DNA of 64,000 nt. Origin: Cocos nucifera. Lineage: Eukaryota > Streptophyta > Magnoliopsida > Arecales > Arecaceae. This document shows, in pieces, positions 44,419-54,326 of this stretch. The notes beneath the pieces were generated by a model, which was given only the letters and a program-made list of their open reading frames with translations, was not told where the DNA came from and ran no database searches. Numbering within the stretch: position 1 is the first letter of the stretch; each line of letters begins with the position of its first letter. The stretch lies in NCBI GenBank assembly GCA_006176705.1, contig QRFJ01003335.1, forward strand, positions 62,001-126,000, given 5' to 3'. The position numbers and the translations under genes are program-made.

Positions 44419-45449
44419 TCTGACTTAGGTTCAACATTCTATGTCGGATTTTCTACCTGTTGAACTTCGTCAAGTTCAACCTTAGAGGCAACAGTTCCTT
44501 CATTAAGGAACTTCTTTTTCAAAAAGGTTGCCTTAAGACTGACAAACACCTTTTGTTCATCAGCATGGTAGAAATAGTATCTTTTGGTCTCTTTTGGGTA
44601 TCCTATGAATGTACACTTGTCAGATCTAGATCCAAGTTTATCTGTAACTAACCATTTGACATAAGCTGGGCACCCCCAAACCCTATGGTGTGAAAGTGCT
44701 GGCTCACACCCTATCCATATCTCATATGAAGTTTTAACTATAGACTTACTTGAAATCCTATTTAATAGATAACAAGCTGATTCGAGTGCATATCCCCAGA
44801 AGGATATCGTCAAGCTGGCAAATCCCATCATGGATCGGATCATGTCTAACAGAGTCTGATTCCTCCTTTCAAACACACCATTATGCTATGGTGTTCCAGG
44901 AGGAGTTTATTGAAAGAGAATTCCATTCTCTCTTAGATATGTGAGAAACTCACCAGAAAGATATTCTCCTCCTCAATCAGATCGAAGAGATTTAATACTC
45001 TTTCCAATTTATTTTTCTACTTCACTTCAGAATCATTTGAACATTTTAAAAGAATCCAACTTATGTTTCATTAGATATACATATCCATATCTGGATAGAT
45101 CATCTATGAAAGTGATGAAGTAGACATATCCACCTCTGGCACTTGTGCTCATCGGTCCACATACATCAGTATGTACTAGACCTAAGAGCTCATTCGCTCT
45201 CTCACCTCTTTTAGTGAAAGATGACTTGGTCATTTTACCAAGAAAATAGGACTCATAGGTTGAAAGTGATTCACAATCATTAACTTTGAGGATTCCCCCC
45301 TGAGTCAACCTGTTTATTCTATTCTTGATTAGATGACCTAGCCTATAGTGCCATAAGTAGATATTTGATACACGATCTAATCTAGGGTGCTTGCCAGTAG
45401 AATAGACTACATTAACAGATTGTGATAACATATATAAACCATTATTCAA
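44414..45449 (-). pseudogene. pol: Copia integrase of D
   Basis: From 45449: YLWHYRLGHLIKNRINRLTQ (gag-pre-integrase), then LLGLVHTDVCGPMSTSARGG (first Asp), YFITFIDDLSRYGYVYLMKH, LRSD-stop-GGEY (second Asp) near 45000, NGVFERRNQTLLDMIRSMMG (Glu), then WGCPAYVKWL and CTFIGYPKETKRYYFYHADE. It ends at VELDEVQQVENPT; the next D sequence is on the far side of H. Stops in the centre (WTPPGTPQHNG region). Confidence 0.9.
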
Positions 45450-45479
45450 TTATCCAAAGAAAGTAGTAACACCATTCAT

Positions 45480-45810
45480 AATGACATTACAAACTCATTT
45501 CATTATTGAAATTTTATAATTGTTCATGGCCAAAACGCCTACAAAAATGATATTTAAAAAGAAACTAGCATAGAAATGAGAATCACTAAGAACAACGATA
45601 TGAGATTCAAATACAAGTTTCAAAATTTCTAAAGCTAGAATTGGAACTAGTCTTCCATCTCCAATATTTCGGAATCTCTCGTCTTGCTCGAATCTTCTAC
45701 TAACCTGCAACCCCTGCAATGAATTACAAATATGATAAGGGCTATCGATATCCAATATCCGGTTAGTAATATCATAAATAGAAAAATTGTAAGGAGTTAT
45801 CATATAAATA
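45480..45810 (-). pseudogene. pol: Copia protease region of D
   Basis: The frame contains ITNRILDIDSPYHICNSLQG, in which DIDSPYHIC stands for the DTGSPSHIC-type active site (Gly lost), then RFRNIGDGRLVPILALEILK and VVLSDSHFYASFFLNIIFVG, the flap and core strands. It is followed after a stop by the integrase lead-in. Polyprotein cleavage would not be possible. Confidence 0.75.
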
Positions 45811-46543
45811 CCTTGTCCAGCAATAGCTTGCTTCTTTCTCTGCCTGTTCGGATCCAGGAAGGCAATGTACTGAGGACAGTTCCTCTTCCAATAGCCCCGC
45901 TTCTTGCAAAAGAAGCATTCAGCTTGACTCTTTTCAAGCTTGGTCTTTGGGGTCTAAGCCCGCACAGGTGTCCTAGCATGAACATGCATCTTCTTAGCTT
46001 TCTTCTTCTTCCCTTTCCTAAAGAATCGAGAACGAGAAGATGAACCTCCCATTAAGTTCACCAACTTCTTATGGAGTTGGTGATCCTTCTTAAAGTTCTG
46101 AAGTAACCCCAGTAACCCATGGTAGTCCACTTCAGGCTTTGACATTCTATAATGTGTAAGAAATGAGAGATAAGACTTGGGCAGCGAGTTCAGTATTGCA
46201 TCTTTCCCAAGTTGTTTGTGCAAGGAAAAGTCGAGCTTGCTCAAGCGCTCTATCAGCTCGATCATGTATAATACATGATCAATGACAGAGGCACCATCCT
46301 GCATTCTGGCATTGAAGATGGCACAACTAGTCTTGTGCCTCTCAACGTCATTGAGTGTTCCAAAAGAATCCTCCAATACTTGGAGGATTTTATTTGGCTG
46401 AGCTGTCCCAAACTTGCGACTGAACTCATTGCTCATCGCAGCCAGGATAATGTAGCACACCATGGTTTGATTACTAAGCCATTTCTGATAAGTGTCTCTG
46501 ACTATTCCACGTGTATTGACAACTGACTCCTCAGTTGCAGGAT
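45811..46543 (-). pseudogene. gag: Copia gag of D, main part
   Basis: Continues from the 55886-56006 piece after removal of C. It reads TDPATEESVVNTRGIVRDTY, QKWLSNQTMVCYIILAAMSN, VERHKTSCAIFNARMQDGAS and KLDFSLHKQLGKDAILNSLP (copia capsid), then a basic tail RSRFFRKGKKKKAKKMHVHA and a knuckle C-X2-C-X3-G-Y-X4-C near 45910, in which His is replaced by Tyr. The frame 45954-46463 is clean; breaks lie on both sides. Confidence 0.9.
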
Positions 46544-46548
46544 CCGTC
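46544..46548 (+). repeat. Target site duplication of C, left
   Basis: CCGTC, repeated at 55881-55885. Confidence 0.88.
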
Positions 46549-47870
46549 TGTTAGATATATGTGCCCTAGAAGCCAGAATTGGCTGACACTTGTAATACAC
46601 TTCTAGGGGCAAAATTGTAATTTTGACTATAATTAATGAAATGGGTTATTTTCTATCACACATGTGTATTTAGTGTCTGTGATACATCCTTTGAGTTAAT
46701 GGTAATGATAATTCATATTTTCAAGAGTTGAAAATTTAAGACATGAATAATCATTATTAACTCATAAATTGCTCCCGACCATAGGATCATCACGAGGATG
46801 GTGATTGATCCGGAAGGTTGGTGTACAATCGCTTCTCTTTAGTAGATGAGTCTTGAGTCTACGGTGTGGAGACACCGGAGCGAGAGTACAGGTACTCGTT
46901 AGAGAACGAGGGCACTGAGCGTGACCACCTCGAGTAGTCATTAGGGAGTCTACCTTCTCGTCAATGACTGACTCGATGCTGCAGTAGTGTGTCTGGTTCT
47001 TTGACCTGAGATGCATCGGCGGTTCACCTTGAGGGTGTTATAGTTTGACTACACCATTACTCGGTCTCCTAGCCATATGGAACCCTGAGGTGTATGTTGG
47101 CTATAGCATGTTCATTGTAGGAACTGGATTGCATCAAGATGGAATCTATCTACCTCGGTGGTAGAGGAGTAGCCCTATGATGATCATGAGAATCAAGTCC
47201 AGAAATCCATGGCCATGGTAGAGTGAAATAATAGAAAGAGTTTCTATTTAGATTTTCACATTGGACTCGAATCGAATGATTACATCATATGACAGAGACT
47301 AGGGTTTGACGAGTTCACCTTAACCCTAATCTGATCGGGGCTCAAGATAGAAGAACTTAATCACACAGGTAGCTGCACCAAGAGGTTCGCATTCAGCTCT
47401 GATGGGTTGCCACCATATACTGCTAGGTGTCACTGGTGGATTTTGGGAGCAATTAGAATGATTTAGATGATCGATCATTCTAGCTGTTCGAATCAGAAGA
47501 GTTCTGATCCATCGAAAGGAGTTTCGATGATGTCGATGATAGAGATCATGACATATCCCATTACCATACAGAACTGAACCTAACTGGGTCACACAAACAA
47601 GGGTTTGAATCTGGTGATCATCAATTGAACTGATCTAGTTCAATTGATCTGAATGAGATTCAATTAGGTTCAAGGAAATCGTGCTAGCACTCGATTGAAC
47701 CTAACGTTCTTCTTTTACTATCATAAATAAGTTGTCCTGACTGAGCCAAAGGAGTTTGTGCTCAATCAGAGGCCTTCATATGGTCTGACTGGAGGTTGTC
47801 CAAGTCAGAAAAGGTTGTCTTATTTGTAAGACATTACCTGCCATTTTTGGTCACCTGCCATTTCTTGTTC

Positions 47871-47940
47871 TTTGACTTTGGTCAAAAGTCTACCTTTGAC
47901 TGGTCAAACGTTGACCATTGACACTTTGACTTTTGACCAC
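47871..47940. promoter_or_regulatory. W-box cluster in C 5' LTR
   Basis: Eight TTGAC cores (both orientations) in 70 bp, about 310 bp upstream of the TATA box. W-boxes bind WRKY transcription factors, mediators of defence and wound responses. The cluster is kept in all four LTRs of the A/C family and is missing in the older relative G. Confidence 0.6.
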
Positions 47941-48171
47941 ATGTCATGCACCTATTGGAGAGCTGGTGGGGGCCTGTCCCCCTGCCAGAACCTGGCAAGG
48001 AGAAGGGGCGCACGCCAAGGGTGGCGTGTGAGCCCAAGTTAGGAGGCGCCTAGGAGTCCTTGTTGGACAAGGACTCCATCTCCTTTTTGGATTCCAATTA
48101 GAGTTCTACTAAGAATCCAACTTTGACTGGTCTTAGGCGCCCTCTAAGGAGGAATCCAGGGGTCTCTATTC

Positions 48172-48221
48172 CCAACCAATCAGATTTAGATCTGATTTCA
48201 CAAAGGGTTGTGATTGGTTGG
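48172..48221 (+). promoter_or_regulatory. CCAAT-box inverted repeat in C 5' LTR
   Basis: CCAACCAATCA (48172-48182) and TGATTGGTTGG (48211-48221) form a perfect 11-bp inverted repeat with a CCAAT box in each arm, 31 bp before the TATA box. Inside lies a further near-palindrome around AGATCT. Confidence 0.55.
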
Positions 48222-48251
48222 AGAGGAAGAGGAGTTGGATCACAAGCTTAG

Positions 48252-48264
48252 TCTATAAATAAGA
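48252..48264 (+). promoter_or_regulatory. TATA box of C 5' LTR
   Basis: TCTATAAATAAGA, facing the element interior; transcription should start about 30 bp further on. Confidence 0.75.
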
Positions 48265-48851
48265 CCCTGCGCCCAACCCTAATCCTAAGTGAAAGAAAGT
48301 CTTATTGAAAGAAGATTTCCCACGCCCCAAGGCTGCCTCTCCCCTCCTTCTCCATGCCATAGTCTCTTCTCCCCTTGCTCTCCACGTCCAAAAAGTGTTT
48401 TGGACTTGGTTGGTGCGATTCAGATCAAAGGAAAGGCGATCAAAAGCAAGAAGGCTGCGCTGCTGCAAAAGGACGACTGCAGATCTTCAAAAGAGTTTTG
48501 AAGATCCTCCAGATCAGATCCAGATCTGATTTTTGGAGGTGTGATAGAGAAGAAGAGGATCTCCAGATCCAACCCGAGTGGATACCGGTAGAGGCCAGGC
48601 GCTTGCGTGGCTAAGATCCAGAACCTTCCGCTGCAATCAGGATCATCTACAGGGTAATAGGATTACCCAAATCAGGTAAATTAAATTTGATTTAATTTAT
48701 CTTATTTTATTTTATTTATTAAAATAATAAGAATCAGATCTGAAACATATCAAGATCTGATTAAGATCAAGAGAAAAATTTTTGAAATATATCTCTTGAT
48801 CTGATCAGATCTGGACGAACCTGGACCGGGAAATCAGGATTTCCCTTCAAC

Positions 48852-48868
48852 TGGTATCAGAGCCATGG
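48852..48868 (+). other. Primer binding site of C, initiator tRNA-Met
   Basis: TGGTATCAGAGCCATGG, 2 bp after the 5' LTR. Confidence 0.93.
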
Positions 48869-50728
48869 TTCTAAAATTGTTTAGATCTGATTTTAATTTT
48901 ATTTTAATTAGAAAATAAAGTGATTTCAGATGTCACATGAGATGTGATCAGATCTGAAATCAGAAAAAATTAAAATTAAATGATTTGGATCTAAGAACAT
49001 GAAGATATGCATGACTAGTTCTAGAATAGAATAGTTCTATAGAATAGTTTTGCATGTCTTTGATTTAATCTGATTAAATCATATTTTAGATCTTCTTATT
49101 TACTATTTTTTGATATTATAAGTGTTATAATAACATCTGATAAACAGCAAATAAAAATTATTTAATTTTAAATATCATATGAGATATGATTAGATGCATG
49201 TCTAGACTAGTTGTAGAATAGTTCTACATAATTGTCTAGATTAGAATTTATTTTGATTAGATCAATTTAAATCTAATTTTTTAGATTATTATGAGATAAT
49301 TTAGATCTGAAAACATGCATGATTTTGATACATGAGATGTATGCAAAATATGCCATGATTAGATCTAAATTTGTATATGAGATATATGATATAGATCTAT
49401 AACTGTTTTGTAGTATTTACATGTTCCTGATTAAGGCGTTCCTCTTGGCCGTCCGGTCATAAGAACGAAGAAGGGTTTAAAGGCCCTCTCTTCCCATTCG
49501 ATGGGGTGTTCTTATGATGTGTAGGGGTGCTGCGTGTTCGTCCTTAATCAGAAACCCAAAACTTACTTTCTGCAAAACCCTAGATCCTGAAACCCTAGGA
49601 TTTATTGTGCATATTTTGTTTATGAACCCAACTTAATTAAGAATTAAGTTTATGGAATATTAATTAGGTCTAAAATTGAGAATTTCAGATCTAAGACATA
49701 TTCATAATACTGGGTTCGGGCTTGGGTAGCTCAATTAGGTCTAAGCGGTTGATCAAACCGAATCAAGAGTTGGTTAGATGGGATCAACAATGCTTAAATT
49801 GACCAGCCTAATAGGATTAAGTCTGGGTCAAGATCGAGTCACGATCAAGCAAGACCTAATTAGGCTCAGAGGTTAGAGTCTGGATTGTAGGCTAACCCAA
49901 TTGGTTCTGACTCAACAATTTGGTGTCTAAGGTAAGTTTGGCACAGACGACCGACTGGTTTTTAATTGGAAGCTACTCGACCTGAATGCGTTCTTGTACG
50001 AGTTAATGGCATATTCCTTCCACCGGTCTCACTTACCTGGCCATATCTGTTGACACAGTTCTGATCTGAGGTGGTCAATAATCCGAGCTAACCCATGCCA
50101 CTAGGTTAGTCATAATTGTTATGACTAAGCCAAGTCTAGTTTAATGAGACCTGAATCAATTCTCCCTAAGAAAAGATTAAGTCTGAGGTCTTCCACCATT
50201 GTAGATGTGCGGGCCCTTCCCGGGGTTGATTGTTCTCGGCTGGATACAGTGGCTCAGTTGCACCGGGAAGATGCAACCATGTCTATTAGGCATTGGATGC
50301 TATGGGCTGGAGGATGAGTTGGGCTCAATATTTCCGGATACGGTGAGAGACTCAATTAGGAACCCAGTCTATGCAAATGGTGGGTCTGACTTAACTAAGG
50401 AGTGGATCAATATTCCGGATACGGTGAGATTCATGAATTAGAGACCAAGTTTGGGTGCACCATGATTAGAGAATCATTGAACAAGAGTTGTTCACTCATT
50501 GGCTAACCCATCACCAATAACTGTTAGGTGAGGTGATGAGTCAGTTGGTGAGACCGCACCACCCACTAGAAATCATTCAATCGTGGAGATTTTCGCATCT
50601 CTACAGAGGGAGTGTAGGGATCCGAGAAAATAGTGGGAGCTAATTTGTTTAAAAATAAAATCCCTAAATAAATTGGTCAAGTCAAAATTACAGTATCTAA
50701 CTAGAATCTTTGACTCTCTACAGGAAAA
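48869..50728 (+). other. Leader of C
   Basis: 1.86 kb, A/T-rich in the first 700 bp, then unique sequence shared with the leader of A. No gene supported. Confidence 0.7.
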
Positions 50729-51560
50729 ATGTCTGCGTCCAACCCATTGGCACGTATCCTAGACACACATAGACTGACTGGACCCAATTATAAAGATTGG
50801 CTCAGGAACTACAAAATTATTTTGGGTTCAGAGAAGTTAACCACATGTTTTGGACCAGGACCCTCCCACCTTACCAGCCTCGTCCATCCACTGAACAGAG
50901 AGCGTCTCTGGAAAAATGGATTGACGAAGATAATAAGGCCAGATATTACATGTTGGGCTCGATGTCTGATGAGCTCCAGCGCCAACATGAAGATATCGGG
51001 ACTGCTCGCCAAATGTTGGCTCACCTGCAGGAGATGTTTGGTGAACAGAGTCGCGCAGCCAAATATCAAGTCACGAAATGACTTTTTAAGGCTAAGATGC
51101 GTGATGGGCAGTCAGTCCAAGATCACTGTCTGACAATGATCAAGGACATGGAAGAGCTTGAGAAGCTCGGTGTGAAGTTGGACTTGGACCTTGCAGAACG
51201 ATATTATTCTGCAATCCTTGACTGATGCATATGGGCAATTCATCATGAATTACCACATGCATAAACTTCAAAATTCCTTGGCCGAGTTAATGAATATGCT
51301 GGTTACCGCTGAGCTTTCTATGAAAGGTTCTAAAGGCTCAGTTCTTGCTATGGAACGGACTTCTTCCAAAAGAAAGTCTTATGGAAAGAAAAAGAAGTCT
51401 GTGAAAAAGCAAAAGGTGGAAGGATCAAAGAAGAAGAAGGCAGAACCGAAGAAGAAGGTCGATGGCAAAGGAAAGTGTTTCCTTATTGCAACAGCGACGT
51501 GCCATTGGAAGCGGAGACTGCCCTACTTACCTGGCCGATTACCCCTAAAGAACAAGATGC
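50729..51560 (+). pseudogene. gag: Copia gag of C, frameshifted
   Basis: Begins MSASNPLARILDTHRLTGPN at 50729. After NYKIILGSEKLT a small deletion shifts frame (A reads on through GFEKLTHVLDQDPP); the next piece is SLEKWIDEDNKARYYMLGSM in frame 50797-51081, ended by a TGA. A third frame from 51191 has ILQSLTDAYGQFIMNYHMHK and the basic tail KRKSYGKKKKSVKKQKVEGS. The zinc knuckle near 51476 is eroded (CFLIATATCHWKR). No capsid can be made from this copy. Confidence 0.9.
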
Positions 51561-52252
51561 TTAGGAATGTGTCCTTCTGGATGGTATGCTCATTTATTCG
51601 AGCAAAACGTGAATGCCAAAACGACCTAGGGATAGTCCAAACGACAGATATCTATGGCACCTGAGATTAGGTCATATAGCAGAAGATAGGATTCAACAAA
51701 TTGGAGAAAAATGGGCTATTGAGTCCATTGACTTTTGAGTCATATCCAACTTGTGAATCTTGTCTTCAAGGCAAAATGACTAAACTCCCTTTTGTTGGAC
51801 ATGGGGAGAGGGCCACAGATCTCCTTGCCCTAGTACATACTGATGTGTGCGGCCCATTTGATGTGCCGGCTAGAGGCAATTTTGTCTACTTCATTACCTT
51901 TACCGATGATCTGTCTAGGTATGGGTATGTGTATCTTATGAGACACAAGTCTGAAGCTTTTGAAAAGTTCAAAGAATTCAGACATGAAGTAGAAAAACAA
52001 ACTGGAAAACCCATTAAGGTTCTTCGATCAGATCGAGGAGGTGAATACCTTAGCCGGGAATTCCTAGACTATCTTAAGGAAAATGGCATAGTCTCTCAAT
52101 GGACTCCACCAGGAACACCTCAACTCAACGGGGTTTCAGAACGGAGAAATCGGACTCTATTGGATATGGTTCGATCCATGATGAGCTTCACAGACCTCCC
52201 TGATTTTCTTTGGGGACATTCATTGTTAACTTCAATTCTATCTACTGAATAG
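51561..52252 (+). pseudogene. pol: Copia integrase of C (protease deleted)
   Basis: Within about 70 bp of the degraded knuckle the gag-pre-integrase region begins (LWHLRLGHIAEDRI in a shifted frame, about 51655), so the protease and its active site are missing. The frame 51701-52252 is clean: CESCLQGKMTKLPFVGHGER, LVHTDVCGPFDVPARGNFVY (first Asp), LRSDRGGEYLSREFLDYLKE (second Asp) and NGVSERRNRTLLDMVRSMMS (Glu). All three catalytic residues remain; it stops early at LLTSILSTE through a shift. Confidence 0.9.
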
Positions 52253-52694
52253 GGTTCCCTCTAAAACCGTTCCTACCACACCGTATGAGATATGGCACGG
52301 TAAGAAACCAAGTCTGAGTCATCTCAGAATTTGGGGTTGTCCGGCTCATGTCAAAAGACAACAAGCGGACAAGTTAGAGTTTAGGTCCTTTAGAGCTCGA
52401 TTCATAGGATATCCTAAAGAGTCATTAGGATACTATTTCTACATTCCAGAAGACCACAATGTGATTGTGAGTCGACATGCCATCTTTCTTGAAAAATAGT
52501 TTATTCAAGATAGCGGCATTGGAAAGCAGATTAAGCTTGATGAGAAAGTCTCACAAGCAGAACGAGCTAAGGACCAAGTGGAACCAAATCAGGTTGAGCC
52601 AATAAGAACACTACCTCCTCCACCTCGTAGATCGGAAAGAGTTTTCCCGTCCCCCTGAAAGATACTTAGGTATTATTTCAGAGGAGTAGAGGAA
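52253..52694 (+). pseudogene. pol: Integrase C-terminus and linker of C
   Basis: In another frame: NRVPSKTVPTTPYEIWHGKK, LSHLRIWGCPAHVKRQQADK, RARFIGYPKESLGYYFYIPE and SRHAIFLEK followed by a TAG. Then a Glu/Pro-rich linker (VEPNQVEPIRTLPPPPRRSE). It joins integrase to RT in the polyprotein; two breaks separate it from its neighbours. Confidence 0.85.
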
Positions 52695-54206
52695 ATGTTC
52701 CTCGTAGGTAATGGTGCTCATGGTGATGATCCCAAAACCTACAACGAGGCGATATCAGATATCGACTCCGAGAAATGGCTAGAGGCAATGCAGTCAGAAA
52801 TTGACTCGATGCACTCAAACCAAGTCTGGACCTTGGTAGATCCACCAGAAGGTATAGTACCTATTGGGTGTAAATGGATCTTCAAGAGAAAGATTGGTGC
52901 AGATGGGAATGTGGAGACATTCAAGGCTAGACTAGTGGCAAAAGGTTATAGTCAACGCGAAGGCATTGACTATCAGGATACCTTTTCCCCAGTAGCTATG
53001 CTAAAATCCATCCGCACATTGCTTGCTGTTGCAGCCTATTTCGATTATGAAATATGGCAAATGGACGTGAAAACGGCATTCCTAAATGGATATCTTGAGG
53101 AAGATATCTATATGGAACAGCCGCTAGGTTTCACATCCAGTGATACTGATCACAAGGTTTGCAAGCTGCAAAGGTCCATATATGGACTTAAGCAAGCATC
53201 TCGGAGCTGGAACACTCGTTTCAATGATGTGATCAAAAAGTTTGGTTTCATCAAAAATGAAGAGGAACCATGTGTTTTCAAAAGGGTCAGTGGGAGCGCT
53301 GTTGTCTTCCTCGTATTGTACGTGGATGACATCCTCCTTATTGGGAATGATATTCCCATGTTGACATCAGTCAAGATGTGGTTGTCCAAGGAATTCTCCA
53401 TGAAAGACCTAGGTGAAGCATCCTTTATTCTAGGAATTAAGGTCTATAGGGATAGACCGAATAGGATGCTAGGACTTTCACAGAAGATGTACATAGAGGA
53501 AGTACTAAAGAGGTTTAGTATGGAAAACTCTAAGAGGGGATTAATACCCTTCAGACATGGTATTCATCTTTCCAAGAAGATGTGCCCCAGCACACCTGAG
53601 GAAATAGAACGCATGAGCAAGATCCCTTATGCTTCTGCAATAGGGAGCCTCATGTATGCCATGCTATGTACACGACCTGATATAGCCCATGCTGTGAGTG
53701 TCACAAGCAGATATCAGTCAAATCCAGGTGAAGAACACTGGACTTCTGTGAAATGTATCCTTAAGTACTTGAGAAGAACTAAGGATATGATGTTGGTCTT
53801 TGGTAACGGAGAACTCCAAGTCCAGGGATACACAGACTCGGACTTCATGTCCGATATAGATGATCGAAAGTCGACATCTGGAAGTCTGTTTGTGTGCAAT
53901 GGTGGAGCTGTCAGCTGGAAGAGTTCCAAGCAAACTGTGATAGCAGATTCCACCATGGAAGCAGAATATATAGCTGCATCAGAGGCTGCGAAGGAAGCAT
54001 TCTGGTACAAGAAGTTTGCTGCAGAAATTGGAGTAATGCCATCAGATGCCATTCCTCTTTACTGCGACAACAATGGCGCCATAGCCCTTGCTAAGGAGCC
54101 GAGGTCTCACCAGAAGTCCAAGCACATTGAGCGGCGATATCATCTCATCCGCGATTACCTTGAGAAAGGTTACGTTGAGGTCAGAGAGAGTCAACTCCGC
54201 AGATAA
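52695..54206 (+). CDS. pol: Copia reverse transcriptase-RNase H of C, open frame of 503 codons
   Basis: The frame covers the whole RT and RNase H. RT: QVWTLVDPPEGIVPIGCKWI, FKARLVAKGYSQREGIDYQD, IWQMDVKTAFLNGYLEEDIY, KLQRSIYGLKQASRSWNTRF and the catalytic YVDD at 53319-53330 (LVLYVDDILLIGND), then FSMKDLGEASFILGIKVYRD and IPYASAIGSLMYAMLCTRPD. RNase H: QGYTDSDFMSDIDDRKSTSG, VIADSTMEAEYIAASEAAKE, YCDNNGAIALAKEPRSHQKS and the terminal helix. Length is as expected for the RVT_2 plus RNase H part. The ATG is internal to the original polyprotein, so it is an open remnant rather than an independent gene. Confidence 0.92.
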   Translation: MFLVGNGAHGDDPKTYNEAISDIDSEKWLEAMQSEIDSMHSNQVWTLVDPPEGIVPIGCKWIFKRKIGADGNVETFKARLVAKGYSQREGIDYQDTFSPVAMLKSIRTLLAVAAYFDYEIWQMDVKTAFLNGYLEEDIYMEQPLGFTSSDTDHKVCKLQRSIYGLKQASRSWNTRFNDVIKKFGFIKNEEEPCVFKRVSGSAVVFLVLYVDDILLIGNDIPMLTSVKMWLSKEFSMKDLGEASFILGIKVYRDRPNRMLGLSQKMYIEEVLKRFSMENSKRGLIPFRHGIHLSKKMCPSTPEEIERMSKIPYASAIGSLMYAMLCTRPDIAHAVSVTSRYQSNPGEEHWTSVKCILKYLRRTKDMMLVFGNGELQVQGYTDSDFMSDIDDRKSTSGSLFVCNGGAVSWKSSKQTVIADSTMEAEYIAASEAAKEAFWYKKFAAEIGVMPSDAIPLYCDNNGAIALAKEPRSHQKSKHIERRYHLIRDYLEKGYVEVRESQLRR

Positions 54207-54326
54207 TAGTCATTGGCAGACCCACTTTGACAAAGTTCACCTTGAGGGTGTTATAGTTTGGGCCAGCAGAAGCATGTTCGAAGCATCCCACCTTGAGAAG
54301 ATGGGACTTAGACTTGTAGCCAATAT
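54207..54326 (+). other. Scrambled 3' end of C interior
   Basis: Bits of the normal end (GCAGACCCACTT, AGCAGAAG, CACCTTGAGAAGATGGGACT) are mixed with a bit of LTR (TTCACCTTGAGGGTGTTATAG). At about 54326 the sequence jumps from GTAGCCAAT into LTR position equivalent to 47289. PPT and LTR start are lost. Confidence 0.75.

Larger units (their letters stand above)
46549..48849 (+). repeat. 5' LTR of C
   Basis: 2301 bp, TGTTAGATATATG ... TTTCCCTTCA. Contains W-box cluster 47871-47940, CCAAT inverted repeat 48172-48221 and TATA box 48252-48264. Antisense frames here (47326-47592, 46762-47016) recur in the copies of A and are not regarded as genes. Confidence 0.93.
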
